From: Streptomyces thermodiastaticus
GTDB lineage: Bacteria; Actinomycetota; Actinomycetes; Streptomycetales; Streptomycetaceae
Length of the DNA stretch: 64,000 nucleotides
Direction: 5' to 3'
Assembly: GCF_014656135.1 (NCBI RefSeq)
Contig: NZ_BNBV01000001.1
Location: forward strand, 372,001 to 436,000
Shown here: positions 17,919 through 26,449 of the stretch, one piece after another
How the letters are laid out: every line of letters begins with the position of its first letter
How positions within the stretch are numbered: the stretch's first letter is position 1
Notes under the pieces: model-generated
Seen by the model: the letters and a program-made list of their open reading frames with translations, nothing else
Told to the model about the DNA's origin: nothing
Database searches by the model: none
Translations under genes and position numbers: made by a program

Positions 17919-18419
17919 GTGCCGGACGTGGTCGGCGAGGACCTGCGGGTGCTGTTCTGCGGCATCAACCCCAGCCTGATGACGGCCGCGACGGGGCATC
18001 ACTTCGCGTGGCCGGGCAACCGGTTCTGGCCGGTGCTGCACCTGTCGGGGTTCACTCCGAGGCTGCTGAAGCCGTCCGAGCAGGGCGAGCTGCCGTCGTA
18101 CGGGCTGGGCATCACCAACGTCGTGGCGCGTCCCACGGCACGGGCGGACGAGCTGACGCCGCAGGAGTACCGCGAGGGCGGGCGGCTGCTGGTGGAGAAG
18201 GTGGCCCGGCTGCGGCCCCGGTGGCTGGCCGTGGTCGGTGTGACCGCCTACCGGGCGGCCTTCGGGGAGCCGAAGGCGCAGGTGGGGGAACAGCCACGGA
18301 CGATCGGCGGCACACGGGTGTGGGTACTGCCCAACCCCAGCGGCCTGAACGCACACTGGACGGCCGAGACGCTGGCGCAGGAGTTCGCCCGGCTGCGCGA
18401 AGCGGCACAGGCCGGCTGA
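17919..18419 (+). CDS. Mismatch-specific (G:T/U) DNA glycosylase, Mug-like
   Basis: A uracil-DNA-glycosylase family-2 protein that removes U or T opposite G. Motif 1 is C-G-I-N-P-S-L and the second motif is L-P-N-P-S-G-L-N. From GTG 17919 it has 166 residues. The frame continues upstream through residues T-R-F-T-P-Q-E-L-E-A-A-R-G-R, which look like the usual N-terminus of the family. The only codon available there is CTG at 17871, which overlaps the purB stop (CTGA). The true start may therefore be CTG 17871 (182 residues); see findings. Confidence 0.85.
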   Translation: MPDVVGEDLRVLFCGINPSLMTAATGHHFAWPGNRFWPVLHLSGFTPRLLKPSEQGELPSYGLGITNVVARPTARADELTPQEYREGGRLLVEKVARLRPRWLAVVGVTAYRAAFGEPKAQVGEQPRTIGGTRVWVLPNPSGLNAHWTAETLAQEFARLREAAQAG

Positions 18420-18481
18420 CGGAGAAGGCGGGGCACGCAGGTCGGCTGACGCCGTCGCGCGGCCGCCCGGCCGGGATGACG

Positions 18482-18922
18482 TCACGGCGGATCCTGGTCG
18501 GTGACCACGGCGAGCAGCTGGAACGGCAGTTCGGCGTCCCACTGGGAGATCCCCAGGCCCGTCCACCGGCCGGCTTCCTCGTGCCGCCACACCGTGAGGT
18601 CCACGACATGGCCGCTCAGCGAGGCCCACGGCTCGGCGAGCTCCTCCCCCTCCATGGTCCGTTCCAGGACGCTGTAGAGGCCGAACGTCTGCGGCGGCCC
18701 CCAGCGTTCCGCCAGCCGGGCCGCCAGCGCCTCCCGGTCGCACTCGACCTGCTCCCGCGCCTCCTCCCGCCGCGAGCAGTCCTCCCAGAAGTCCTCGCTG
18801 GTCTCAAGTTCGGCCACCTCCCAGCCCGGTCCGGCCGTGCCGGTGTCCGTCCGGGCGTGCTGCCGCGGCAGCGGTGCGGACCACAGCCGGTCGATCACGG
18901 CGAGAGCCTGCGCGATGTCCAT
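18482..18922 (-). CDS. Conserved hypothetical protein
   Basis: A 146-residue acidic protein that I do not recognise as a named family. It starts with an amphipathic helix (M-D-I-A-Q-A-L-A-V-I-D-R-L-W), has a charged Glu/Arg-rich middle, and ends in a beta-rich part with several Trp residues (W-A-S-L, L-T-V-W-R-H, W-T-G-L-G-I-S-Q-W-D). ATG 18922 is chosen; a GTG at 19033 would extend it by 37 residues but would almost touch the divergent ROK gene. Position-specific GC bias supports real coding. No signal peptide or membrane segment. Confidence 0.6.
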   Translation of the reverse strand: MDIAQALAVIDRLWSAPLPRQHARTDTGTAGPGWEVAELETSEDFWEDCSRREEAREQVECDREALAARLAERWGPPQTFGLYSVLERTMEGEELAEPWASLSGHVVDLTVWRHEEAGRWTGLGISQWDAELPFQLLAVVTDQDPP

Positions 18923-19059
18923 GCGGTCCAGTAAAGCGTCCGGCACTGACAGTTGGCGGTGCGTCAGGTCCCACGGCGACGGCCGGTACCGGCGTTCGCC
19001 GCCGCGCTCCGCGCCGAGTACGATCCGCCCCACACGCGCTCGAGCTGGGAGGACGGACG

Positions 19060-20217
19060 GTGGGGCGGCTGACCGGCGGGGATCCCTCGCTGCTGCGGAG
19101 GATCAACTCCGCCGTGGTGCTGCACGCGCTGCGTGCGGCGGACCGCGCGACGCTCACGGAGATCGCCCGGGTGACCGGGCTGTCCCGGCCCACGGTGGAG
19201 GGCGTCGTGGAGGATCTGGCCGCCGCCGGGCTCGCCGTCGAGGCGGCACCCGAGGAGAACACGGCCCGGCGGCAGGGGCGGCCCGCCCGCCGGTTCCGTT
19301 TCCGCGCGGAGGCCGGGCACCTGCTGGGCCTGGAGATCGGCGCCCGCCGGGTCGCCGCGCTGCTGTCCGACCTGGACGGCCGGGTGCTCGGCGCGCAGGC
19401 CAGGGACGTGCCGGAGACGGCCCCGGCCGACGAACGGCTGGAGCGGCTGCGCACCGCGGTCGCGGAGCTGCTGCGCCGGGCCGGGGTGCCGCGCAGCTCG
19501 CTGCGGGCCGTCGGCGTCGGCACCCCCGGCATCGTGGAGGCGGACGGCACCGTGCGGCTGAGCACCGCGCTGCCGGGGTGGACGGGGCTGCGGCTGGGTG
19601 CGCGGCTGCGCCGCTCCTTCCGGTGCCCCGTGCTGGTGGAGAACGACGCCAACGTGGCGGCGGTCGCCGAGCATTGGAAGGGCGCCGCGACCGGCTGTGA
19701 CGACGTCGTCTTCGTCCTGGCCGGGCTGAGCCCGGGGGCGGGTTCGCTGATCGGCGGCCGGCTGCACCGCGGGTTCGGCGGGGCCGCCGGGGAGATCGGC
19801 GCTCTGCATCTGCTGGGCCGGGGAGAGACCCCCGAGACCCTGCTGTCGACCACGGGCCGGCCGCTGCATCCGCTGGACGAGCAGGCGGTGACCGAGGTGT
19901 TCGCGCTGGCCCGCGAGGGCGACCCGCGGGCCCTGGCCGCGGTGGACCGGTTCGTGCAGCGGCTGGTGCAGGACGTGGCCGCGCTGGTGCTGGCCCTGGA
20001 CCCGGAGCTGGTGGTGATCGGCGGCCTGGCGGCCGGCCTGGACGGCGTCCTGGAGCCGCTGCGCCGGGAACTCGCCCGCTGCTGCCTGCGCCCGCCGCAG
20101 GTGGCGCTGTCCTCGCTCGGCGAGGCGGTCGTGGCGACCGGCGCGCTGCGGCTGGCCCTGGACCATGCGGAGCAGCGGCTCTTCGCGGTCGAAGGCACGG
20201 TGACGGCCCGTCGCTGA
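19060..20217 (+). CDS. ROK-family transcriptional regulator
   Basis: A 385-residue protein with an N-terminal winged helix (about residues 15-65: L-T-E-I-A-R-V-T-G-L-S-R-P-T-V) followed by a ROK sugar-kinase-like fold (V-E-N-D-A-N-V-A-A-V, and G-G-A-A-G-E-I-G). The usual kinase zinc-binding C-x-C-x(4)-C is absent, so it is probably a regulator and not a glucokinase. GTG 19060 has GGGAGGA upstream; the frame is open further 5' but without a better start. Such proteins usually control sugar uptake. No sugar operon is adjacent, so the target is unknown. Confidence 0.88.
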   Translation: MGRLTGGDPSLLRRINSAVVLHALRAADRATLTEIARVTGLSRPTVEGVVEDLAAAGLAVEAAPEENTARRQGRPARRFRFRAEAGHLLGLEIGARRVAALLSDLDGRVLGAQARDVPETAPADERLERLRTAVAELLRRAGVPRSSLRAVGVGTPGIVEADGTVRLSTALPGWTGLRLGARLRRSFRCPVLVENDANVAAVAEHWKGAATGCDDVVFVLAGLSPGAGSLIGGRLHRGFGGAAGEIGALHLLGRGETPETLLSTTGRPLHPLDEQAVTEVFALAREGDPRALAAVDRFVQRLVQDVAALVLALDPELVVIGGLAAGLDGVLEPLRRELARCCLRPPQVALSSLGEAVVATGALRLALDHAEQRLFAVEGTVTARR

Positions 20218-20338
20218 ACGCGGCCGGCCGCCGGGCTCCATGCGCGACCGCGGGCGGCCACGGGTGTGCCGCCGTCGGCCGCCCGGGGCGGCGGGGCCTG
20301 CGGTCAGTGCGGCCGGCAGGCCCCGCCCGCCGGCGAGG

Positions 20339-21100
20339 TCACGACGCCTGGCGCTCGGGATCGTGGTGGATCTCCACGGCGCCGGAGTCCGAGAAGGTCA
20401 GCCGGCAGGTGTCCGCGCGGTAGGTGGCCACGGCCAGCGCCGCGGTCCGCCCGCCGGACAGGAAACGGGTGGTGACGACGAGGACCGGCGCACCGGGCAG
20501 CCGGTCGAGTTCCCTCGCGTCGTCCGCGCGGGCGGAGCCCAGTTCGACGGCGCTCTCCCGGCCCTGCAGTTCCAGACGCTGCAGTTCACGCAGCACGGCA
20601 CGCGCGCGTGCCGCTCCCGAGGGTGCGTCGATGGCGGTGAGGCCGGGCACCGACGACGCCGGGATGTACAGCAGCTCGGCCGCGACCGGCTGGCCGTCAC
20701 TGGTGCGCAGACGGCGGACGGTGTGCACCTCGTCGGCGCGGCCCGTCCCCAGGGCGTCGGCGACGGCGGCCGGCGGGACCTTCAGGGAGCAGTCCACGGG
20801 CTCCCAGGCGTCCGAGGGGGCGCCCGGCCAGGTGTGCTGCTCGGTGCCCACGGCCACACCCACCCGCGGCGGTGCGACGGTCGTACCCACACCGCGGCGG
20901 CGCAGCAGCCGACCCTCCAGTTCCAGCTGCTCCAGCGCCTGGCGGAGCGTGGCGCGCGCCACTCCGAAGCGCGCGGCCAGCTCCCGCTCGTTCGGCAGGA
21001 CCTCACCGACCGAGAAGTCGGAGTCCAGTGCCTCACTGAGCACGGTCTTCAGGTGCCAGTACTTCGGCTCCGGCACCGTTTCCAGCTGCGTGGTCCCCAC
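20339..21100 (-). CDS. GntR-family regulator (HutC/UTRA subfamily)
   Basis: A 253-residue protein with a GntR winged helix (about residues 12-75: L-P-N-E-R-E-L-A-A-R-F-G-V-A-R-A-T-L-R-Q-A) and a C-terminal UTRA effector domain (about 95-245). GTG 21100 is supported by GGAGGA 6 bp upstream; the frame runs further but through non-coding-looking sequence. HutC-type regulators, including DasR, bind T-G-G-T-C-N-N-G-A-C-C-A palindromes. Exactly such a site lies 136-149 bp upstream (21236-21249), which suggests autoregulation and/or control of the divergent hydrolase gene at 21424. Confidence 0.88.
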   Translation of the reverse strand: MGTTQLETVPEPKYWHLKTVLSEALDSDFSVGEVLPNERELAARFGVARATLRQALEQLELEGRLLRRRGVGTTVAPPRVGVAVGTEQHTWPGAPSDAWEPVDCSLKVPPAAVADALGTGRADEVHTVRRLRTSDGQPVAAELLYIPASSVPGLTAIDAPSGAARARAVLRELQRLELQGRESAVELGSARADDARELDRLPGAPVLVVTTRFLSGGRTAALAVATYRADTCRLTFSDSGAVEIHHDPERQAS

Positions 21101-21235
21101 CCTGATCCTCCGGAGTCCGCCCGCCGGAGTCCGCCGGCCGGCGGTGTTGGGGCGCCCCTGTTCACCAGGTGTTTCGACGCCCGCGTTTATGAAAGGTTGT
21201 TGCACTTTCCTGCGACCATAGAACCGCCCCCAGTC

Positions 21236-21249
21236 TTGGTCAAGACCAA
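21236..21249. promoter_or_regulatory. GntR/HutC-type operator (dre-like)
   Basis: TTGGTC-AA-GACCAA: perfect 6-bp arms around a 2-bp centre. The core GGTC-N2-GACC is that of HutC/DasR operators. It lies in the 323-bp gap between the divergent GntR gene (start 21100) and the alpha/beta hydrolase (start 21424). Confidence 0.6.
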
Positions 21250-21348
21250 TCGTCCCGAAGAGTGCGGGTTCGCGCCGCCTGTGTCGTACGCGCTTCACGC
21301 ACTGTTCGCACAGCACCGGCAGGTCGGGCAGGTCTGCGCACGTATAGC

Positions 21349-21364
21349 ACTACCGGTCGGTAGT
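21349..21364. promoter_or_regulatory. Second palindrome upstream of the hydrolase gene
   Basis: ACTACCG-GT-CGGTAGT: perfect 7-bp arms with a 2-bp centre, 60-75 bp before the hydrolase ATG. Its size and symmetry resemble TetR-family operators. No TetR gene is present in the window, so any regulator acts from elsewhere. Confidence 0.5.
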
Positions 21365-21423
21365 AATTGCTGACAAGCTGTCTACCCCCTCTGTCAGCGA
21401 TGCACCGATTCGAGGAGCCCCCC

Positions 21424-22254
21424 ATGCCCGCGATCGCCTCCTTCCCGGTCCCCTCCGTGCACGGCCCGCGGACCGTGAGCGTCTCCTATGCCCGCACGGG
21501 CCGCGGCGAGCCGCTGCTCCTGCTGCACGGCATCGGCCATCACCGGCAGGCCTGGGACCCGGTGATCCCCGTCCTGGCGGCCGAGCGGGACGTGATCAGC
21601 GTGGACCTGCCCGGCTTCGGCGACTCGCCGGCGCTGCCCGAGGGGCTGCGGCACGATCTGCCGACCACGACGGCCGTGCTGGGCGCCCTGTGCGAGGCAC
21701 TGGAGATCGAACGTCCTCATGTGGCGGGCAATTCCCTGGGCGGCCTGCTGGCGCTGGAGCTGGGCCGGACACGGCTCGCGCGGTCCGTCACGGCGCTGTC
21801 GCCGGCCGGTTTCTGGACACGGGCCGAGCAGCGCTACGCCTTCACGGTGCTGCTGACGATGCGGGCGGCCGCCCGGCGGATGCCGGTGCCGGTGGTCGAA
21901 CGGCTCTCCCGCACGGCCGCCGGCCGCGCCGCCCTGACCAGCACCGTCTACGCCCGCCCCGGCCGGCGCGCGCCGGAGGCGGTGGTCGCCGACACCCTCG
22001 CACTGGCCCGGGCCACCGGTTTCGAGCGGACCCTGCGCGCGGGCTCGGACGTCCTGTTCACGGACGACGTCCCCGGCATCCCGGTCACCGTGGCCTGGGG
22101 CAGCAAGGACCGCCTGCTGCTGCCGCGCCAGGGAGTGCGGGCCAAGCGGATCCTGCCCCACGCCCGGCTGGTGCGGCTGCCCGGCTGCGGACACGTGCCC
22201 ATGAACGACGACCCGGCGCTGGTGGCCCGGGTGATCCTGGACGGCAGCCGCTGA
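21424..22254 (+). CDS. Alpha/beta hydrolase
   Basis: A 276-residue alpha/beta-hydrolase fold protein. The oxyanion-hole motif L-L-L-L-H-G-I-G, nucleophile elbow G-N-S-L-G-G, acid region (W-G-S-K-D) and catalytic His (G-C-G-H-V-P) are all visible. GAGGAG before ATG 21424 fixes the start. Substrate unknown; the family includes esterases, lipases and haloperoxidase-like enzymes. It is divergent from a GntR regulator and carries two strong palindromes upstream, so tight regulation is expected. Confidence 0.88.
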   Translation: MPAIASFPVPSVHGPRTVSVSYARTGRGEPLLLLHGIGHHRQAWDPVIPVLAAERDVISVDLPGFGDSPALPEGLRHDLPTTTAVLGALCEALEIERPHVAGNSLGGLLALELGRTRLARSVTALSPAGFWTRAEQRYAFTVLLTMRAAARRMPVPVVERLSRTAAGRAALTSTVYARPGRRAPEAVVADTLALARATGFERTLRAGSDVLFTDDVPGIPVTVAWGSKDRLLLPRQGVRAKRILPHARLVRLPGCGHVPMNDDPALVARVILDGSR

Positions 22255-22266
22255 CCGCCGCCCCGG

Positions 22267-22312
22267 CCGCTTCCGCCGTGCGGCCTTCGCCGACCGCTTC
22301 CGCCGTGCGGCC
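22267..22312. repeat. 19-bp direct repeat, two copies (27-bp period)
   Basis: Two identical 19-bp copies (22267-22285 and 22294-22312) are separated by 8 bp just after the hydrolase stop. It is a local duplication in non-coding DNA with no visible function. Confidence 0.7.
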
Positions 22313-22473
22313 CTCACCGGCTCCGCACACCGGGCCCGCCGTCAGGCGGGCCCGGCCGCCCGACGCCCGTCGTTCGTCGTCCGCTGTCCGGCTCGCCCCG
22401 CACCGGCCGGCGGGCGACGCGCCGGGCGGCCGCGTAACGGAGCAACTGCCGTGTTTCCCTTACCCTTTGAGCT

Positions 22474-22510
22474 GTGCCGCGCACCGGCGTCATCCCCCGG
22501 CGCGCGGCAC
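22474..22510. terminator. Hairpin, possible terminator or leader structure
   Basis: Nine-bp perfect arms (22474-22482 and 22502-22510) with an additional inner 4-bp CCGG pairing. There is no T-run. It is 220 bp after the hydrolase stop and 244 bp before the next start, so either role is possible. Confidence 0.35.
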
Positions 22511-22753
22511 ACGTCACTCGGCCGCCGACCGTACGCCCGCACTGTGCCGCCGGCCCGGAAACCGGGCCCGGGACGCACACGCACGGTGAATGCGGCGTGG
22601 CTCCCGCCCCGGCGCGACGCGCGCCGCGAAACGGCGCCAAGCACGCGTACGCGGATGCTTCACCGCAGAGCGGGATTCTTCTCCCAACACGCCTTTACCC
22701 ACACGTCACAGGGCGTTCGCGACCGGGCAACACGGTGCGTCCACAGTGACAGC

Positions 22754-24196
22754 ATGACGCATGACGTGTCCGACGTGACTCACAGGAAGCACGGCCGGCC
22801 GGTCCACCACTGGCGGCGGGATCTGGTCGAGCTGGCCGCACTGTTCACGGCCGTCGCCGTCGCGGACGGGGTGGCCAACCTGATCGGGCACGGCCCCGAC
22901 GGCCCGGCCCTGCTGCTGGTCTCCGCGGTGGTCCTGATCGCCACGGCCGCCTTCCACACCTGGTGGGCACGGCGCCACGGCCACGCGCCTCCCGCGGCGG
23001 AGGCCGGCGCCCGGCCTGCCGCCGGCCTCCGGCAGGCCCGGCCCCGCGCCGCCGGTCCGGCCGAGAGCCGGGAGGCGCCGGAGGACCGCGAGGAGGAGCC
23101 GGCCGCGCACACCCTGTGGCGGATGCGGACGACGGTGAAGGACCAGCCCGGTTCGCTGGCCGCGCTGTGCATGGCGCTGGCCGCCCGGCAGGCGGACATC
23201 CTCACCCTGCAGACGCACCCGCTGGCCGAGGGAACGGTGGACGAGTTCCTGCTGCGGGTCCCGGCCGGCATCGAGGCCGCGCAGCTCACCGAGGCGGCCG
23301 CGCTGGCCGGCGGCACCGACACCTGGATCGAGCGGGCCGACGTCCACGACCTGGTGGACGCGCCCACCCGCGTGCTGAACCTGGCCGCCCGCACCGCCCT
23401 CGACCCGGCCGAACTACCGCTGGCACTGCGTCAGTTGCTCGGCCGGTGCACCATCCGTTCACTGCCGGCCCACAAGGCGCCCGCGGAGGGGACGCTGGAG
23501 GGGACGGTGCTGCGCCTGCGGCAGCCGGACGGCGGGGTGATCAGCGTGGAGCGGCCGTATCTGCCGTTCACGCCCGCCGAGTTCGCGCGGGCCCGTGCGC
23601 TGGTGGACCTGGACGCCCGGCTCGGCCCGCGCCTGCCGCGCGGCCGGGAGATGCTGACCCTGCCCGAGGGCTCTTCGGTCACCGTGCGCAGGGCCGACAC
23701 CCGTGACGTCGACGCGGCCCGGCAGATGCACCAGCGGTGCTCGGCCCGGACCCTCTCGATGCGCTACCACGGCCCCGTCCGCGACGCCGACCGCTATCTC
23801 GACCATCTGCTCAGCCCTCGCTTCGGCCGGACCCTCGCCGCGTGCACGGCCTCGGGGCGGATCGTCGGCCTGGGCCATCTGCTGTGGGACGGCGACGAGA
23901 CGGAGGTCGCGCTGCTCGTCGAGGACGAGTGGCAGGGCCGCGGCATAGGCTCCGAACTGCTGGGCCGCCTGGTGGCGATGGCCGCCGAGGCGGGCTGCGC
24001 CACCGTGTACGCCGTGACGCAGGCGTCGAACACCGCCATGGTCGCCGCCATGCGCGGTCTGGGTCTGCCGCTGGACTACCAGGTCGAGGGCGGCACCCTG
24101 GTGATCACCGCCGGACTCGACGAACCGCCGGTGCCGGCGTGGCAGCCGTCCGAGGGCGCGGCGGAGGAGTCCGGCGGTCCGGCCCAGCGCGACTGA
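22754..24196 (+). CDS. Membrane-anchored ACT-domain GNAT acetyltransferase
   Basis: A 480-residue protein. Two hydrophobic helices at about 24-45 and 51-71 are followed by a Pro/Ala-rich linker, an ACT domain (about 123-190, with K-D-Q-P-G-S-L-A-A-L), a middle region, and a C-terminal GNAT domain (about 320-460, acetyl-CoA loop Q-G-R-G-I-G-S). Actinobacterial ACT-GNAT proteins are known as amino-acid-gated protein lysine acetyltransferases. The added transmembrane pair would place this one at the membrane. ATG 22754 lacks a strong ribosome-binding site, so the exact start is uncertain. It probably senses an amino acid and acetylates a partner; which ones is unknown. Confidence 0.8.
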   Translation: MTHDVSDVTHRKHGRPVHHWRRDLVELAALFTAVAVADGVANLIGHGPDGPALLLVSAVVLIATAAFHTWWARRHGHAPPAAEAGARPAAGLRQARPRAAGPAESREAPEDREEEPAAHTLWRMRTTVKDQPGSLAALCMALAARQADILTLQTHPLAEGTVDEFLLRVPAGIEAAQLTEAAALAGGTDTWIERADVHDLVDAPTRVLNLAARTALDPAELPLALRQLLGRCTIRSLPAHKAPAEGTLEGTVLRLRQPDGGVISVERPYLPFTPAEFARARALVDLDARLGPRLPRGREMLTLPEGSSVTVRRADTRDVDAARQMHQRCSARTLSMRYHGPVRDADRYLDHLLSPRFGRTLAACTASGRIVGLGHLLWDGDETEVALLVEDEWQGRGIGSELLGRLVAMAAEAGCATVYAVTQASNTAMVAAMRGLGLPLDYQVEGGTLVITAGLDEPPVPAWQPSEGAAEESGGPAQRD

Positions 24197-24572
24197 CGGC
24201 CTGCGCCGGGTCGCGCGGCGAGCGGCGGCCCGGCACGCCTGAGGGAGCCGGGTGCGACAGCGCGGTCCACGCGTTGGCGCGCCCGCCTTCCGGCGTCAGT
24301 GCATGTCCCCGCGCGCGCAGCGCCTGTCCTGGCGTGCGTGCAGCAACGTGTCCATGTGGTGAATGACGTGCACACCTGACTCGCCCGACTGCACACGCCG
24401 CAACCCGAATGTCTCCTACGGACCAGGCCCGCTGCTTTTGACATGGGCACGGGTCGCCCCAGGCCCGGCGGCACAGGAAGACCAGGGCGACCTGACGCCA
24501 CCGGGGCGCACCAGGTCCCAGCTCGTGTCCCCGCTGTCGTGGATGCCGTCGTGGCCCGGCTCGTCGGTGCGC
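24197..24572. other. 376-bp gap without a supported gene
   Basis: Convergent gap between the ACT-GNAT gene and the minus-strand hypothetical. Base composition drops around 24300-24440 and codon bias is lost on both strands. I see no domain, repeat or strong hairpin. It may be remains of degraded coding DNA. Confidence 0.4.
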
Positions 24573-25199
24573 TCACCGCGCGGCTCCGCCCACGGCAGCC
24601 AGGCAGCTCACGCCGCGCTGGGCCAGCTTGCGCACCAGCCGTGGATCGCACAGCTCGCCGGCGCTCTCCATGGGCACGGCCCAGTAGGCGCGCATCTGCG
24701 GGGCGTCCGGGAAGGGCGACGGCACGCCCAGGTAGCAGCCCCGGCCGAGCACGGCCAGCCCGCGCGGTCCCCTGTCTCTCAGGCTCCAGGCGGTGGAGGC
24801 CGGCGTCAGCGCGTAGTAGTGGTCGGCATACGGGTCCGCGATCACCGGGCCGCCCTCCAGGGCTCCCCGAACACAGGCGTCCATCTCGCCCGGGTCCCGC
24901 GTGCCCGCGGCGGCGCGCAGCAGATATCCGGGCAGCCGGATCGCGGCGAAGAGCCCGCCGCAGGCCAGGAGGGCCGCACCCCCTTCCCGCCAGCGCTGCT
25001 GGGCCGCCTCCACGTCCTCGGCGGCGGCGCACAGGAGCCAGTGCGCGACGGCGTGCGCGCGCTCCCTCGCGGTCACCAGCTGCGTGGGGGCCGTCACAGA
25101 CCGCCCGCCGTCCGCGCCGTGCGCGGCTCCCGCTCGGCCGGCCTCCGTCACGACGCGGCCGCGGCGCGCCGAGGCGGTCACGGGCGTTGTGGCGCTCAT
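24573..25199 (-). CDS. Conserved actinobacterial hypothetical protein
   Basis: A 208-residue protein with no domain I can name. After a variable N-terminus (about 45 residues) comes an Ala-rich helical part, then a core with G-P-V-I-A-D-P-Y-A-D-H-Y-Y-A-L, L-G-R-G-C-Y-L-G-V-P and Y-W-A-V-P-M-E. I believe this core recurs in Streptomyces proteins of unknown function. ATG 25199 is preferred over upstream starts. Upstream lies an unusually AT-rich stretch with nested inverted repeats (25327-25380), probably its promoter region. Confidence 0.6.
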   Translation of the reverse strand: MSATTPVTASARRGRVVTEAGRAGAAHGADGGRSVTAPTQLVTARERAHAVAHWLLCAAAEDVEAAQQRWREGGAALLACGGLFAAIRLPGYLLRAAAGTRDPGEMDACVRGALEGGPVIADPYADHYYALTPASTAWSLRDRGPRGLAVLGRGCYLGVPSPFPDAPQMRAYWAVPMESAGELCDPRLVRKLAQRGVSCLAAVGGAAR

Positions 25200-25326
25200 G
25201 GAGAGATCGGCCAGCTCAAGACGCCGTTGCCGTTCCCCTGGAGTTCTCCGCATGGTCCATGTTCCTGCCGTTGGCTGGTGCTTGGGTGCCCAGGAAGGTA
25301 CGGCAGGACAGGGACCCGTGACCACT

Positions 25327-25380
25327 AAGCGTGTTTGTCATTTCACCCTTGGTTATCGACGTGAGCGGTTAACCACGCTT
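25327..25380. promoter_or_regulatory. Nested inverted repeats in AT-rich promoter region
   Basis: Outer arms AAGCGTG (25327-25333) and CACGCTT (25374-25380) enclose inner arms TGGTTA (25350-25355) and TAACCA (25370-25375). Two similar direct copies ending in ATTTCAC also occur nearby. The stretch is the most AT-rich around and lies about 130-180 bp upstream of the minus-strand gene at 24573-25199. Confidence 0.4.
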
Positions 25381-25481
25381 GGTATTTCACTGATGTGCGT
25401 TCTGTGATCATCTCGCTGCGTCGCAGATCACCGGCGAACGGATCCGGAACTACCAAGCGCGGTGGTACGTCTGCGGGTCGG

Positions 25482-26449
25482 TCAGGCGTGCACGTCGAGA
25501 TGTGCTGCCATCTCCCGCATCTCCTTGGTCAGGGTGCGCTTCCGGGTGCGCAGGATGTCCTCCATGACGTAGCGGGCCATCGGCTGGTGCCTGATCCACT
25601 CAGCGGTCGTCCTCTTGATGTGGACCAGCTCGTCCATGGCGTCCTGCGTGGAGCCCAGCTCCACGTGGGCTCGCGCCACATCGAGCCTGTGACGGTTGTA
25701 GTTGATGTCCGAGGGGCGGCCGATCTTCGTCATGGCGCTCGGCCGGAGAAGCCCATCGTCCGCTCGGCGCAGTACGGCGCGGTAGTCCCCGGTCAGACAC
25801 AGGTCTTCGACCGCTTTCAGCTCCGCGGTCACCGGGCCGAACCGCGCCCAGTGAGCACGGTTGTCGGCGTGTTCCGTGCCGATGGCCGATGCCGCGGTGG
25901 CCGCCATCCTGCGCGCCTCCCTCGCCTCGTCCGGCTTGTTGTTCCGGATGGCGGCGGCCGCGACACGCAGGTGGAGTTCTCCCCACGCGGCCAGCTGACC
26001 GTGAGAGGCGCGGTGGACAGTTTCGGCTCGATGGCCTCTGCCGTGGCGGCCGCGAGGTGTGCGCACTCGTCGAACCTGTCCTGGCGGAGGAACAACCAGC
26101 ACAGGCCGACGACACCGGTTGCCGCGGTGAGCATGCTGCCCGACTCCCGGCCCAGCCGGATGCCCTCCGCGAGCGCCTGGTACGCCAGGTCGCACTGCCT
26201 CACCTGGGTCAGGTACTTCCCGGCCAGGAGAAGGGCGTCCGCTCGCACGAGTACGGCCTTGTGACGAGTCTCGTCATCTCCGGCCGCCGCCGTCGCAGCC
26301 TCCGCGGACCGCAGCAGGGCGGGGAGCGTCCGGGCCACACTGTGAGTGGGCCATACCGGGACCTCCCGTCCAGACGTCGACACTCCCACGGTACTGCCGT
26401 CAACGCCCCGTCGTGGCGCCGAGTTGACAGGGCGTCGATGTCCTGGCAT
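25482..26449 (-). pseudogene. Frameshifted, 5'-truncated TPR-type regulator
   Basis: Two minus-strand frames together encode the C-terminal helical-repeat part of a Streptomyces XRE/TPR regulator. The upstream frame (from about 26449 to 26010) gives A-L-L-L-A-G-K-Y-L-T-Q-V ... A-E-A-I-E-P-K-L. The downstream frame continues with H-G-Q-L-A-A-W-G-E-L-H-L-R to the stop at 25482. The switch occurs near 26005-26012, consistent with one small indel. The N-terminal DNA-binding domain expected in this family is missing. GC content is lower than in neighbouring genes. It is most likely a dead regulator in a decayed accessory segment. Confidence 0.65.

Larger units (their letters stand above)
22255..22753. 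other. 499-bp gap between hydrolase and ACT-GNAT genes
   Basis: No convincing gene. It holds the 19-bp duplication at 22267-22312 and an imperfect hairpin at 22474-22510 (GTGCCGCGC with GCGCGGCAC plus an inner CCGG pair). Reading frames continue through it on the plus strand only because GC-rich DNA lacks stops. The second half probably carries the promoter of the gene at 22754, but I see no clear -10/-35. Confidence 0.5.
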
